DNA of 64,000 nucleotides from Prochlorococcus sp. AG-347-J20 (lineage in GTDB: Bacteria; Cyanobacteriota; Cyanobacteriia; PCC-6307; Cyanobiaceae), in assembly GCA_003281485.1 (NCBI GenBank), contig QCBW01000006.1:1-64000 (forward strand), given 5' to 3'. The notes under the pieces were generated by a model. That model worked only from the letters and a program-made list of their open reading frames with translations. It was not told the origin of the DNA and searched no databases. Within the stretch, counting starts at the first letter, position 1, and each line of letters starts with the position of its first letter. Of the stretch, positions 7,591 through 13,609 are shown one piece after another. A program made the translations under genes and the position numbers.

Positions 7591-7893
7591 CTACTTAAAC
7601 CAACCTTTTTTCTTTGGTTTAATCTCTTCTTTAACAACTTCTTTTTTTCTCCCAAATAATCCCTTTTTTTTGACTGGTAAATTCTCTTGAACAGGTTTAG
7701 ATTTTCTGTTAAATAAGCCTTTTTTAGGTTCTTTTTTAAATGATTCTTTTGTGTCGGAAATCTTTGTTTTTTTAGGCTTTGCTTTTGAATTTTTGGGTTT
7801 ACTATCTGCAAATAAAGTTTGATATACAAAAAAACCAAAAACAGCTAAGAAGCCTAATGCCTGTACTAGAGCAGTTCCAAGATTATCAAACAT
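7591..7893 (-). CDS. Membrane-anchored basic protein with K-K-G-L-F repeats (100 aa)
   Basis: Residues 8-28 form one membrane helix; the rest is a very basic Lys/Pro-rich tail. Three near-identical motifs, K-K-G-L-F (57-61), K-K-G-L-F (76-80) and K-K-G-W-F (95-99), are spaced exactly 19 residues apart. Such a tail could bind acidic lipid head groups, nucleic acid or an acidic partner, but this is speculation. Its ATG directly abuts the stop of the upstream gene (TAAATG), indicating an operon. Confidence 0.7.
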   Translation of the reverse strand: MFDNLGTALVQALGFLAVFGFFVYQTLFADSKPKNSKAKPKKTKISDTKESFKKEPKKGLFNRKSKPVQENLPVKKKGLFGRKKEVVKEEIKPKKKGWFK

Positions 7894-8079
7894 TTATGCC
7901 TCAACTTTGTATAGTGATTCTTTTTCTTTCGCTTCTATACATTTTTTATCATCAAACAAGCATTCAATTTCTGCCTTCTTCTCAGTATGAGAACTGCAGC
8001 CACCTGCATTTGCATTAGATATTGAAAAAAAAGTTAGTACTCCTAAAATTAAGGCACATGAGGTGTTAATCGGTTTCAT
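7894..8079 (-). CDS. Small exported protein with four cysteines (61 aa)
   Basis: The chosen start is the ATG at 8079, which gives a textbook signal peptide (M-K-P-I-N-T-S-C, ending S-N-A-N-A). A GTG at 8112 would add 11 residues in front of it. The mature part begins G-G-C-S-S-H and contains C-L-F-D-D-K-K-C, so two or three mature cysteines could pair or bind metal. Function unknown. It is directly upstream of and abutting the K-K-G-L-F repeat gene. Confidence 0.7.
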   Translation of the reverse strand: MKPINTSCALILGVLTFFSISNANAGGCSSHTEKKAEIECLFDDKKCIEAKEKESLYKVEA

Positions 8080-8162
8080 TAGTTTATTATTATTATGGGA
8101 AAATAATTTCACAATTGCGAAGATAATCTTCCCTTCTGCTAAAATTATCTTTTTTTATATAA

Positions 8163-8342
8163 CTATTTGTAGTAATTAACTAAATCGATAATTAATATTG
8201 TTAGTAATGAAAAACCTAAAATGAAGGGTGAATAAGGATATTTATTTAAAATTTTGTTTAGTTGATTTTTCGATGTTCGTTTTTCCTTTTTCTTTTCTCT
8301 AGGTGGTAAGCCCATTTCTTCCCTTCTCTTAGCTTCTCCCAT
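8163..8342 (-). CDS. DUF2839 family protein (59 aa)
   Basis: ATG 8342, TAG 8163. Starts M-G-E-A-K-R-R-E-E-M-G-L-P-P-R-E, the hallmark of the cyanobacterial DUF2839 family, followed by a basic linker and one C-terminal membrane helix (about residues 38-54). Function unknown in the family. Confidence 0.8.
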   Translation of the reverse strand: MGEAKRREEMGLPPREKKKEKRTSKNQLNKILNKYPYSPFILGFSLLTILIIDLVNYYK

Positions 8343-8370
8343 GATTTTTTAAACTATTTAAGACTATTTT

Positions 8371-8394
8371 ATACACTGAGAAAAAGTAGTGTAT
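8371..8394. other. Perfect 7-bp inverted repeat between divergent genes
   Basis: ATACACT at 8371-8377 and AGTGTAT at 8388-8394, separated by a 10-base loop. It lies between the divergently oriented DUF2839 gene and the 35-residue ORF at 8469. It could be an operator or an RNA hairpin in a leader. There is no U-run, so it is not a simple terminator. Confidence 0.3.
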
Positions 8395-8468
8395 TGTTCT
8401 TTATTTAAGTTATTAACGGTTAATTTACTTTAAATTTTGGATATATTAAAAATATACAAAAAAATTAC

Positions 8469-8576
8469 ATGATAGAAGTAGTTTGGTCAGTAAATATAAT
8501 GATTGCAATTCTTATTATTGGTGTTGCCTGGGTTCTTTATTACATATTTACTTATGATCAAAAATTTACTTCCTAG
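8469..8576 (+). CDS. Single-pass microprotein (35 aa)
   Basis: ATG 8469, TAG 8574. It consists almost only of a membrane helix (residues 3-28, I-A-I-L-I-I-G-V-A-W-V-L-Y-Y) and a short polar C-terminus. This is the size and layout of small photosystem or cytochrome b6f subunits, but it matches none that I know. It ends four bases before the Nif11-like gene and may be cotranscribed with it. Confidence 0.5.
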   Translation: MIEVVWSVNIMIAILIIGVAWVLYYIFTYDQKFTS

Positions 8577-8580
8577 ATAA

Positions 8581-8763
8581 ATGTCAGATAAAGATCTAAG
8601 TAATTTTCTAAAAAAAATAGAGCAACTTAATCAAATTGCTAAGCTAATAAAAAATAATCCTAGTAAAAAGTTATCCCTTTCAAAATGCAAGAATCATGAT
8701 GAAGTAATTAGATTAACCACTGAATGGGGTTTTGATATTGGTAAAAGGTGGGGAGAATATTAA
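8581..8763 (+). CDS. Nif11-domain-like small protein (60 aa)
   Basis: The N-terminus M-S-D-K-D-L-S-N-F-L-K-K-I and the C-terminus E-V-I-R-L-T-T-E-W-G-F-D-I follow the Nif11 helical domain, which often serves as the leader of RiPP precursors. Here there is no Gly-Gly cleavage site and no Cys-rich core peptide, and no modification enzyme lies nearby. It is therefore probably not a lanthipeptide (prochlorosin-type) precursor but a stand-alone Nif11 protein of unknown role. Confidence 0.65.
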   Translation: MSDKDLSNFLKKIEQLNQIAKLIKNNPSKKLSLSKCKNHDEVIRLTTEWGFDIGKRWGEY

Positions 8764-8848
8764 TTGATTTTATTACTAGCATTATTAAAATTGCCATCAA
8801 CATCAAATTAAATTCCTAAGATTAATTTGTATTTCTTGTATTGGAGTT

Positions 8849-9619
8849 ATGAATGAAATTGGAGAGATAAAGTCAAATATATATAAAATAGCTGCTGTTA
8901 CAGATAGAGGGCAAAGATTAAATAAATTAATTTCTCCTATGTATGAGGAAAAAGCTAATGAAATGGATGAATTGATTGATGCTCTTAAAGACATTAGTTT
9001 TGAAATATCAGAAAAATTATTGTCTGGAGAGTGGGAATTGATTTTTTCTAATGTTGAATTATTTCGAAGTTCTCCTTTCTTCCTTGCTATTGAAAAGGCA
9101 TTAAATGATGAATTTAAAAGTAATCTTTTTTTTAAATTACATCAATTGCAAGTAGGATCCTTCGGCATATCAACTATTGGGAGAATTGCTCAAAAGATTG
9201 ATTTTGAAAAAAAAGAATTTATATCTACTTTTGACACTACAATATTTGGGCTTACAACTATTCCTATCTTAGGTTGGTTCAAACTATTGCCTACTTTTGG
9301 TGGAAGAGTAATAACCCTAGCTAGTGATTTAGTTTTAAGAAATAATTTACTTGATATGAACTTACAAAAGACAAAAGTTTCCAAAGTTGATGGACTTAAT
9401 AAGATTCCATTATTTAGTGAATTACTTATGGATAGATGGTATCCAGTTAAAGAGGTATGGAATAAGTTACCTTGGAATAAAGAATCACCAAATTGCCAGG
9501 TTTCAATTGTATATTTAGACGATGAAATGAGAATTATGCAGGATATGTATGGGTCTATTTTTATTTATATAAGGCCTTCAATTTCCTTGTTGAATTCAAA
9601 TTCAATCTCTAATAATTAA
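8849..9619 (+). CDS. PAP/fibrillin-domain protein (256 aa)
   Basis: The second fibrillin-type protein in the window. The signature L-S-G-E-W-E-L-I-F-S-N is at residues 58-68, followed by F-R-S-S-P-F-F. The C-terminal strand contains V-Y-L-D-D-E-M-R-I-M-Q-D and G-S-I-F-I-Y, matching the family's closing motif (D-x-x-L-R-I-x-R-G-x-x-G). The family binds lipids or prenylquinones at thylakoids; the ligand here is unknown. At 256 residues it is longer than the copy at 5879-6421. Confidence 0.85.
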   Translation: MNEIGEIKSNIYKIAAVTDRGQRLNKLISPMYEEKANEMDELIDALKDISFEISEKLLSGEWELIFSNVELFRSSPFFLAIEKALNDEFKSNLFFKLHQLQVGSFGISTIGRIAQKIDFEKKEFISTFDTTIFGLTTIPILGWFKLLPTFGGRVITLASDLVLRNNLLDMNLQKTKVSKVDGLNKIPLFSELLMDRWYPVKEVWNKLPWNKESPNCQVSIVYLDDEMRIMQDMYGSIFIYIRPSISLLNSNSISNN

Positions 9620-9652
9620 TTAAAATACTGAAAATAATACCAGCAGTTAAAT

Positions 9653-9814
9653 TCAAGATAGTAATCCAGATCCTTTCAAATAAAATTTAAATAAAAGAAT
9701 CACTAAAAGGTTTACTATTGCCAAGGCTACTAAACCATTTCTGTTTTTTACATCTAATTTCTTGACTAAATTAGAAAGATAAACTACAGGATTTTCTGGC
9801 TCTTTATTATCCAA
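9653..9814 (-). CDS. Small membrane-tailed protein with TTG start (53 aa)
   Basis: A 53-codon frame from TTG 9814 to TGA 9653. An acidic N-terminus (D-N-K-E-P-E-N-P-V-V-Y-L) leads to K-K-L-D-V-K-N-R-N-G, then a membrane helix (about 28-45) and a short tail. There is no ATG and no clear Shine-Dalgarno sequence, which lowers confidence. The layout (acidic N-terminus, C-terminal helix) is like that of the next gene on this strand. Confidence 0.42.
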   Translation of the reverse strand: MDNKEPENPVVYLSNLVKKLDVKNRNGLVALAIVNLLVILLFKFYLKGSGLLS

Positions 9815-9910
9815 ATTTTATTTGTATATTAATTTGACAAGAAAATATCACAGTTTCATTTGAAGAATCAAAATTGTAAAGATGAATATCCAAAAAGAAA
9901 TAAATAATTT

Positions 9911-10285
9911 TTAACCCATAATTCCTGCATTTCTTAAAAACGCTTTACCCATATTGCCAATTACAAAAAATAGAGACAAATTAATTAAAAGGACTATTAA
10001 TAATGCCAACATTTTATAGTTTGGATTAGTTGAAATGCCATCAAATCCATTATTAAGAAATCTTTTAAGAAGTGATTTGTCAATTTTTAGTTTTTGTTGC
10101 TCAGAATCAAGTTTTACTTTTTCTTCTGAAGAATCTTGATTACTTGCTTTCTCTAGAAATTCTGTAAATGCCTTAACATTTTCTTCTTTTTTAATCCCCT
10201 CATTAAGATCTTTATTTTCTTCATTCAAATTGGGGGACGATTCGATTGAGTTATTTTCCTCAGGATTAAGTTTTGAATCTTCCAA
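9911..10285 (-). CDS. Acidic protein with C-terminal membrane helix (124 aa)
   Basis: Not recognised. Residues 1-75 are highly charged and acidic, low-complexity and rich in Asn, Glu, Ser and Lys. Residues about 91-110 are one membrane helix, and a short G-K-A-F-L-R-N-A-G tail follows. The frame begins at a TTG, with no methionine before residue 91, so the exact start is uncertain. Confidence 0.6.
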   Translation of the reverse strand: MEDSKLNPEENNSIESSPNLNEENKDLNEGIKKEENVKAFTEFLEKASNQDSSEEKVKLDSEQQKLKIDKSLLKRFLNNGFDGISTNPNYKMLALLIVLLINLSLFFVIGNMGKAFLRNAGIMG

Positions 10286-10315
10286 ATTATTAGTAAATGC
10301 TAGGAGTATATTACA

Positions 10316-10406
10316 CCATGAAAAAAACCCACTCGATCAATTGAAGAGAGGGTTAGCTAAGGTTAAAGTTCTTAACTTGATAATAATTTATTTTAATTAA
10401 ATTTGC
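10316..10406 (-). ncRNA. Candidate small RNA ending in a Rho-independent terminator
   Basis: No gene reads leftward into this site from the right, since the nearest gene on the right (10465) points away. Yet a good minus-strand terminator is present. A TATGAT element at 10418-10413 could be a -10 box placing the start near 10406, giving an RNA of about 90 nt. A small AAGTT/AACTT hairpin lies in its middle. The alternative is an attenuator in the leader of the acidic-protein gene just downstream (start 10285). Confidence 0.45.
10321..10354 (-). terminator. Rho-independent terminator, minus strand
   Basis: Read on the minus strand: AACCC, one mismatch, CTC, an 11-base loop, GAG, one mismatch, GGGTT, then a run of T. 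The arms are at 10326-10334 and 10346-10354 and the T-run is 10327-10321. The stem has good GC content for this AT-rich genome. Confidence 0.65.
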
Positions 10407-10464
10407 GGTTGTATCATAATGAAGTTTTAATTTAGATTATATTCAAGGTGATTTTTTCGTACAC

Positions 10465-10671
10465 ATGTTAGATGCAAATACTAAAAAAGCATGTAAAGAT
10501 GATCCCTCAATAAGAGAAATTAAAATTAGAAATATAGAACATGCTATTGAACAAGCAGAATTGATGATAAAAGAATCAAAAATGAGCCAAGAAGAATTAA
10601 TCTTTTTAAAAAGAAAAATATCGGACTCAAGACAAGATTTAGAGATACTTTATTTAATGAAAATTCAATAA
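10465..10671 (+). CDS. Hypothetical helical protein (68 aa)
   Basis: Not recognised. Soluble and almost fully helical, with heptad-like spacing (A-I-E-Q-A-E-L-M-I, E-E-L-I-F-L-K-R-K-I), so a coiled-coil dimer is plausible. Two polar N-terminal turns contain one cysteine. Confidence 0.6.
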   Translation: MLDANTKKACKDDPSIREIKIRNIEHAIEQAELMIKESKMSQEELIFLKRKISDSRQDLEILYLMKIQ

Positions 10672-10786
10672 ATATAAATTTGTTAATCTTCAAAAGGATT
10701 GAATTTATGCAAAGAAAATTAATTTGTATATTTGAAGACTTATAAAGTTTAAAGGGAATGTAATTATTTGTATAAAAGTTCTAGTT

Positions 10787-10888
10787 ATGTCTAAAAATAA
10801 TCTATATATACCTTTAAAGGTTGTCCCATACATCTTCATTTCAATTACTGCCATAGCAATAACAGCAGCTACATATGTAATTACTTAG
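10787..10888 (+). CDS. Single-pass microprotein (33 aa)
   Basis: ATG 10787, TAG 10886. A short N-terminus (S-K-N-N-L-Y-I-P-L-K) precedes one membrane helix rich in Ile, Ala and Thr that runs to the C-terminus. Similar in size to small photosystem subunits, but no specific match is recognised. Confidence 0.45.
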   Translation: MSKNNLYIPLKVVPYIFISITAIAITAATYVIT

Positions 10889-10952
10889 TTCTATAAGCTA
10901 TGAAAAGTTGTTAGATATTAAATAAATTAAAATATTTGTAATAACTAATTGT

Positions 10953-11195
10953 ATGAATAAATTCAAAATAGCAATTTTTACAATATCAATAATCATATTT
11001 TCCCTAATTGGGATTAAAAAATTAATTTATATAAATCAAGTTAAAGATATAAAAAATAAAGAAGAATCATTTTTAAATGAATCTATACGTGTTTTAAATG
11101 AATGTTTCGATCTAGAAAATAAAAATAAAAGAACTCTTAAAAAATCAATTGAATTAATTGAATATTGCTTAGAGGAATATGGATATAAAAACTGA
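10953..11195 (+). CDS. Membrane-anchored hypothetical protein (80 aa)
   Basis: Not recognised. One N-terminal membrane helix (residues 5-23) is followed by a charged helical domain with two cysteines (N-E-C-F-D, E-Y-C-L-E). The cysteines are about 22 residues apart and could bridge if the domain lies outside the cytoplasm. Confidence 0.6.
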   Translation: MNKFKIAIFTISIIIFSLIGIKKLIYINQVKDIKNKEESFLNESIRVLNECFDLENKNKRTLKKSIELIEYCLEEYGYKN

Positions 11196-11322
11196 TTTCA
11201 AAACTTGGATGATGATTTTCCTTAATACTCCACTAATATGCAAATAAAAATTTCTCATCAATAATCTTGTTATGTTCCATGATTTTTTATTAATAATATT
11301 TTCCTAATTTAATTTTTTTAAA

Positions 11323-11730
11323 ATGACTAAAGTTAAATGTTCTTATTTAGGAAATTTAAACTGTGAGGCTATTCATCTACAATCTGGAAGTCTTATTAGA
11401 ACTGATGCACCTCTAGATCACTACGGTAAAGGTGAAAGTTTTTCCCCAACCGATTTATTAGCAACATCTCTAGGTACTTGCCTTATAACCATAATGGCAA
11501 TCAAAGCCAAATCGAAAGGATTTGATTTGGAAGATATATATTTAAATATTGAAAAAGTAATGACACAAAATAGCGAAAGGAAGATAAAAGAACTAATAAT
11601 AGATATTTTTATACCAGAAAGCACTTCTAATGAAACTATTGATTTTTTGAAAAAAGCTTCCAAAGAATGTCCAGTTACAAGAAATTTATCTCAGGAAATA
11701 GATATTAAAATTAGTTGGCATCATGAATAA
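11323..11730 (+). CDS. OsmC/Ohr-family protein
   Basis: 135 residues with the OsmC fold: F-S-P-T-D-L-L-A-T-S-L-G-T-C (Cys53) and K-E-C-P-V-T-R-N-L (Cys116), the two conserved cysteines that reduce organic hydroperoxides in this family. It is a cytoplasmic antioxidant enzyme by family knowledge. It belongs to the YhfA-like branch rather than classical Ohr, judging from the C-P-V-T segment; that sub-assignment is tentative. Confidence 0.88.
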   Translation: MTKVKCSYLGNLNCEAIHLQSGSLIRTDAPLDHYGKGESFSPTDLLATSLGTCLITIMAIKAKSKGFDLEDIYLNIEKVMTQNSERKIKELIIDIFIPESTSNETIDFLKKASKECPVTRNLSQEIDIKISWHHE

Positions 11731-11758
11731 ATCTCAAACATAGTAATAAAAAAATATA

Positions 11759-11869
11759 ATGAAATACTTTATTGGAATAATCATTCTTTTATTTGGAATA
11801 TATATAATTACAGACTTGGCATTAAAGACTAGGTATACAAGAAAAAGACTTTCAAAAGGAAAAAAATAA
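11759..11869 (+). CDS. Single-pass microprotein (36 aa)
   Basis: ATG 11759, TAA 11867. A hydrophobic helix (residues 3-18, F-I-G-I-I-I-L-L-F-G) is followed by a strongly basic tail (T-R-Y-T-R-K-R-L-S-K-G-K-K). It starts 28 bases after the OsmC gene and may share its transcript. Function unknown. Confidence 0.45.
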   Translation: MKYFIGIIILLFGIYIITDLALKTRYTRKRLSKGKK

Positions 11870-11937
11870 ATCTTTTAAATTTTAATATTGCAGATAAAGT
11901 TAATAGATTTATTTTGCAATAAGAATTAAGTCAAATT

Positions 11938-12228
11938 TTAGTCTAATTTTTTCACTATTTTTTGGTCAATCAAACTAATCAAAGGGATCATGAAATTTAC
12001 ATTTATTCCAACAGTGCACCATGCATAAATAATAAGAAAAAATATTTTTATAAATAAATTAGGGGGTAAGGTGAAAAATATTTTGAAAAACCCTCCAATG
12101 AATAATACTAATATTCCAATTTGAAAAAGCCCTTTGATTATCCATTTAAATCCATTTTTTTTAATGTTTATATAAAACCAGAAAAAAACAAAACTAAATA
12201 AAAATAAATATATAAAATTTATGATCAT
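11938..12228 (-). CDS. Membrane hypothetical protein, possibly Fur/Zur-regulated (96 aa)
   Basis: Not recognised by family. Three membrane helices are visible (about residues 3-21, 32-50 and 54-85). The notable feature is its promoter region: a perfect palindrome TGATAATTATCA lies 45-56 bases before the ATG, resembling Fur or Zur operators. If it is an operator, this protein could be part of a metal-limitation response. Confidence 0.65.
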   Translation of the reverse strand: MIINFIYLFLFSFVFFWFYINIKKNGFKWIIKGLFQIGILVLFIGGFFKIFFTLPPNLFIKIFFLIIYAWCTVGINVNFMIPLISLIDQKIVKKLD

Positions 12229-12272
12229 CTTTCTGGAGAAAATCTAATAAATTTGCCGTTATCAAGGCATGA

Positions 12273-12284
12273 TGATAATTATCA
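12273..12284. promoter_or_regulatory. Fur/Zur-like palindromic operator
   Basis: A perfect 12-bp palindrome TGATAATTATCA, extended by GATGAT on the left and CAC on the right. It lies just upstream of the 96-residue membrane protein gene on the minus strand. The core has the GATAAT/ATTATC character of FUR-family boxes. Compare the znuA operator at 16211-16227. Regulation is inferred from position and sequence only. Confidence 0.5.
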
Positions 12285-12367
12285 CTTTTTTATCTGCTTA
12301 TTTTTTTTTAAAAAAGAAAAGTTATACAAAAAACAATAAAAACAAATTATTTTTTTAACTTTTTATC

Positions 12368-12751
12368 TTAAAACATTTTGGATTTTAGTAAATCAACTCT
12401 TTTTTGATTCACTCCCAAATCACTTTCTCCAACCCTCGATTCTGATCTTATTGATAAGATGTTTGATTCAGGTAAAAAGGATACTTCTAAGTCGTCTACA
12501 TACTTCATCCATTTACTGGTTGCCTCAGCATGAAGATAATCGCCATCAATTTCTACAATCTCAGTCCTTGGAGTGTTTTCGATAAATGTAGTAATCTCTT
12601 CAAAAGGTTTCTCTTTATCGTTAACCTCCCATTCTTCTCGTACACAATGAGCAATCTCTACACAAGGTTTTAGTTCTACATGAGAGGCAAATGATGAAGA
12701 AGGGAATAAAAAGCTTGAACAAATTAAAATTGCTAAAAAAAGTATTTGCAT
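12368..12751 (-). CDS. DUF1499 family exported protein
   Basis: 127 residues. A signal peptide covers residues 1-22 (ending S-S-F-A-S). The rest follows the DUF1499 pattern: the start C-V-E-I-A-H-C-V with two Cys, I-V-E-I-D-G-D-Y-L-H-A-E-A-T-S around the centre, and S-E-S-R-V-G-E-S-D-L-G-V-N at the C-terminus. Function is unknown; it probably faces the periplasm or lumen. The two candidate small RNAs lie upstream on the same strand. Confidence 0.82.
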   Translation of the reverse strand: MQILFLAILICSSFLFPSSSFASHVELKPCVEIAHCVREEWEVNDKEKPFEEITTFIENTPRTEIVEIDGDYLHAEATSKWMKYVDDLEVSFLPESNILSIRSESRVGESDLGVNQKRVDLLKSKMF

Positions 12752-12883
12752 TAACAGAAAAAATTTAACGACTCATAATCTAACGAATTAAATTACTAAT
12801 TTGTAATGACGACCAAATTTTTTTTGGAAGAAAGCATAAATGTTTTTATATTCAGAATTTAATATGAATTTCTAATAATCCAC

Positions 12884-12915
12884 AAAAAAAAGATCCCTCA
12901 GAGAGAGATCTTTTT
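12884..12915 (-). terminator. Rho-independent terminator of the Yfr2-like RNA
   Basis: AAAAAGATC at 12886-12894 pairs perfectly with GATCTTTTT at 12907-12915, with an inner CTC/GAG pairing. Minus-strand reading ends in seven T. The A/T flanks make it potentially bidirectional. Confidence 0.75.
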
Positions 12916-12977
12916 AAAATTAATTCATATCAAGTGTTTCCTTGTTTCCACTGAAATAAATCAATTCCTCCTACACA
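12884..12977 (-). ncRNA. Yfr2-family-like small RNA
   Basis: Minus-strand RNA of about 94 nt predicted from a TATTAA box at 12988-12983 and a strong terminator at the end. Near its 5' end a hairpin (AGTG/CACT) displays GGAAACA twice in succession (12949-12934), the loop motif I associate with the cyanobacterial Yfr2 family. The extreme 5' end reads GTGTGTAGGAGG, which is complementary to the CTCCTCACACAC motif of Yfr1 with one bulged base. Family assignment is from memory. This accounts for part of the 490-base gap without protein genes. Confidence 0.65.
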
Positions 12978-13050
12978 CAACCTTAATATCACACCAAAAT
13001 TCAAAATATGTAATGCTTAATAGACCTCTATCTTAACTGTCACATCTCAA

Positions 13051-13091
13051 AAAATACAAAAAGTACTCAAACATTGCGGTCGAGTACTTTT
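13051..13091 (-). terminator. Rho-independent terminator of the Yfr1-motif RNA
   Basis: A perfect 10-bp stem: AAAAGTACTC at 13059-13068 with GAGTACTTTT at 13082-13091 and a 13-base loop. On the minus strand it is followed by TTTTTG and another T-run. Confidence 0.7.
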
Positions 13092-13159
13092 AAAGTTATC
13101 AGAAAAAAGTGTGTGAGGAGTTTCTGATGTATTAAATTTACTCCGTAGGTAATTTAAAA
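13055..13159 (-). ncRNA. Small RNA candidate carrying the Yfr1 motif
   Basis: Read on the minus strand, ATCAGAAA and TTTCTGAT form an 8-bp stem whose loop displays CTCCTCACACACTTT. The 13-mer CTCCTCACACACT is identical to the core of Yfr1 at 40978-41037. A terminator follows. A TATACT element at 13171-13166 is a reasonable -10 box. This looks like a second, Yfr1-related regulatory RNA. The plus strand would instead present GTGTGTGAGGAG, an anti-Yfr1 loop, but it has no U-run there. Confidence 0.6.
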
Positions 13160-13244
13160 GGCTACAGTATAAATTACTAATTATTTAAATCTTTCAGAAA
13201 AATTGGGCGTTGATGAAAAAAATAATGTAGTAACATAAAAATTC

Positions 13245-13379
13245 ATGAAAAGCATTTACAAAAAAATCATTTTTATTATTTCGGCAATTGCTCTTTTTTC
13301 AGTAATCGTAAGTGTTGTCAAATATTCGCTAACTTATATTGAAAATAATCCCGAAAAATACTTACCTACACAAAAGTAA
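13245..13379 (+). CDS. Single-pass microprotein (44 aa)
   Basis: ATG 13245, TAA 13377. A basic start (M-K-S-I-Y-K-K) and a membrane helix (residues 8-25) are followed by an outer tail Y-I-E-N-N-P-E-K-Y-L-P. The positive-inside pattern suggests that the tail faces out. Function unknown. Confidence 0.5.
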   Translation: MKSIYKKIIFIISAIALFSVIVSVVKYSLTYIENNPEKYLPTQK

Positions 13380-13456
13380 GACAAAAATTAAGTATAAATT
13401 CACTTCAAAAAATCTTTAAAGTGTCTTAAATATGTCCTACATAGACAGCTTGAGTA

Positions 13457-13600
13457 ATGAAAATCAAAAATACTTCAGTTCTTGATCAGAATAATATTCA
13501 TTTAAGTCAATTTAAAAATAAGCATAAATATCAAATACTTGAGAATTACTGGAAGAAAAGAAAGAAAGAATGTGAAAAAAATCTTTCAAAATTTTGCTAA
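13457..13600 (+). CDS. Basic microprotein (47 aa)
   Basis: ATG 13457, TAA 13598. Soluble and very basic; the core Y-Q-I-L-E-N-Y-W-K-K-R-K-K-E-C-E-K-N-L resembles small conserved Prochlorococcus proteins that I recall but cannot name. Two cysteines, one near and one at the C-terminus. Function unknown; nucleic-acid binding is possible from the charge. Confidence 0.5.
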   Translation: MKIKNTSVLDQNNIHLSQFKNKHKYQILENYWKKRKKECEKNLSKFC

Positions 13601-13609
13601 CCGATAATT

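Noticed and set aside
7587..7838. Minus-strand frame of 83 residues overlapping the K-K-G-L-F repeat gene
   Set aside because: Another frame of the same A/T-rich repeat DNA; the 100-residue frame has a membrane helix, regular repeats and an abutting partner gene.
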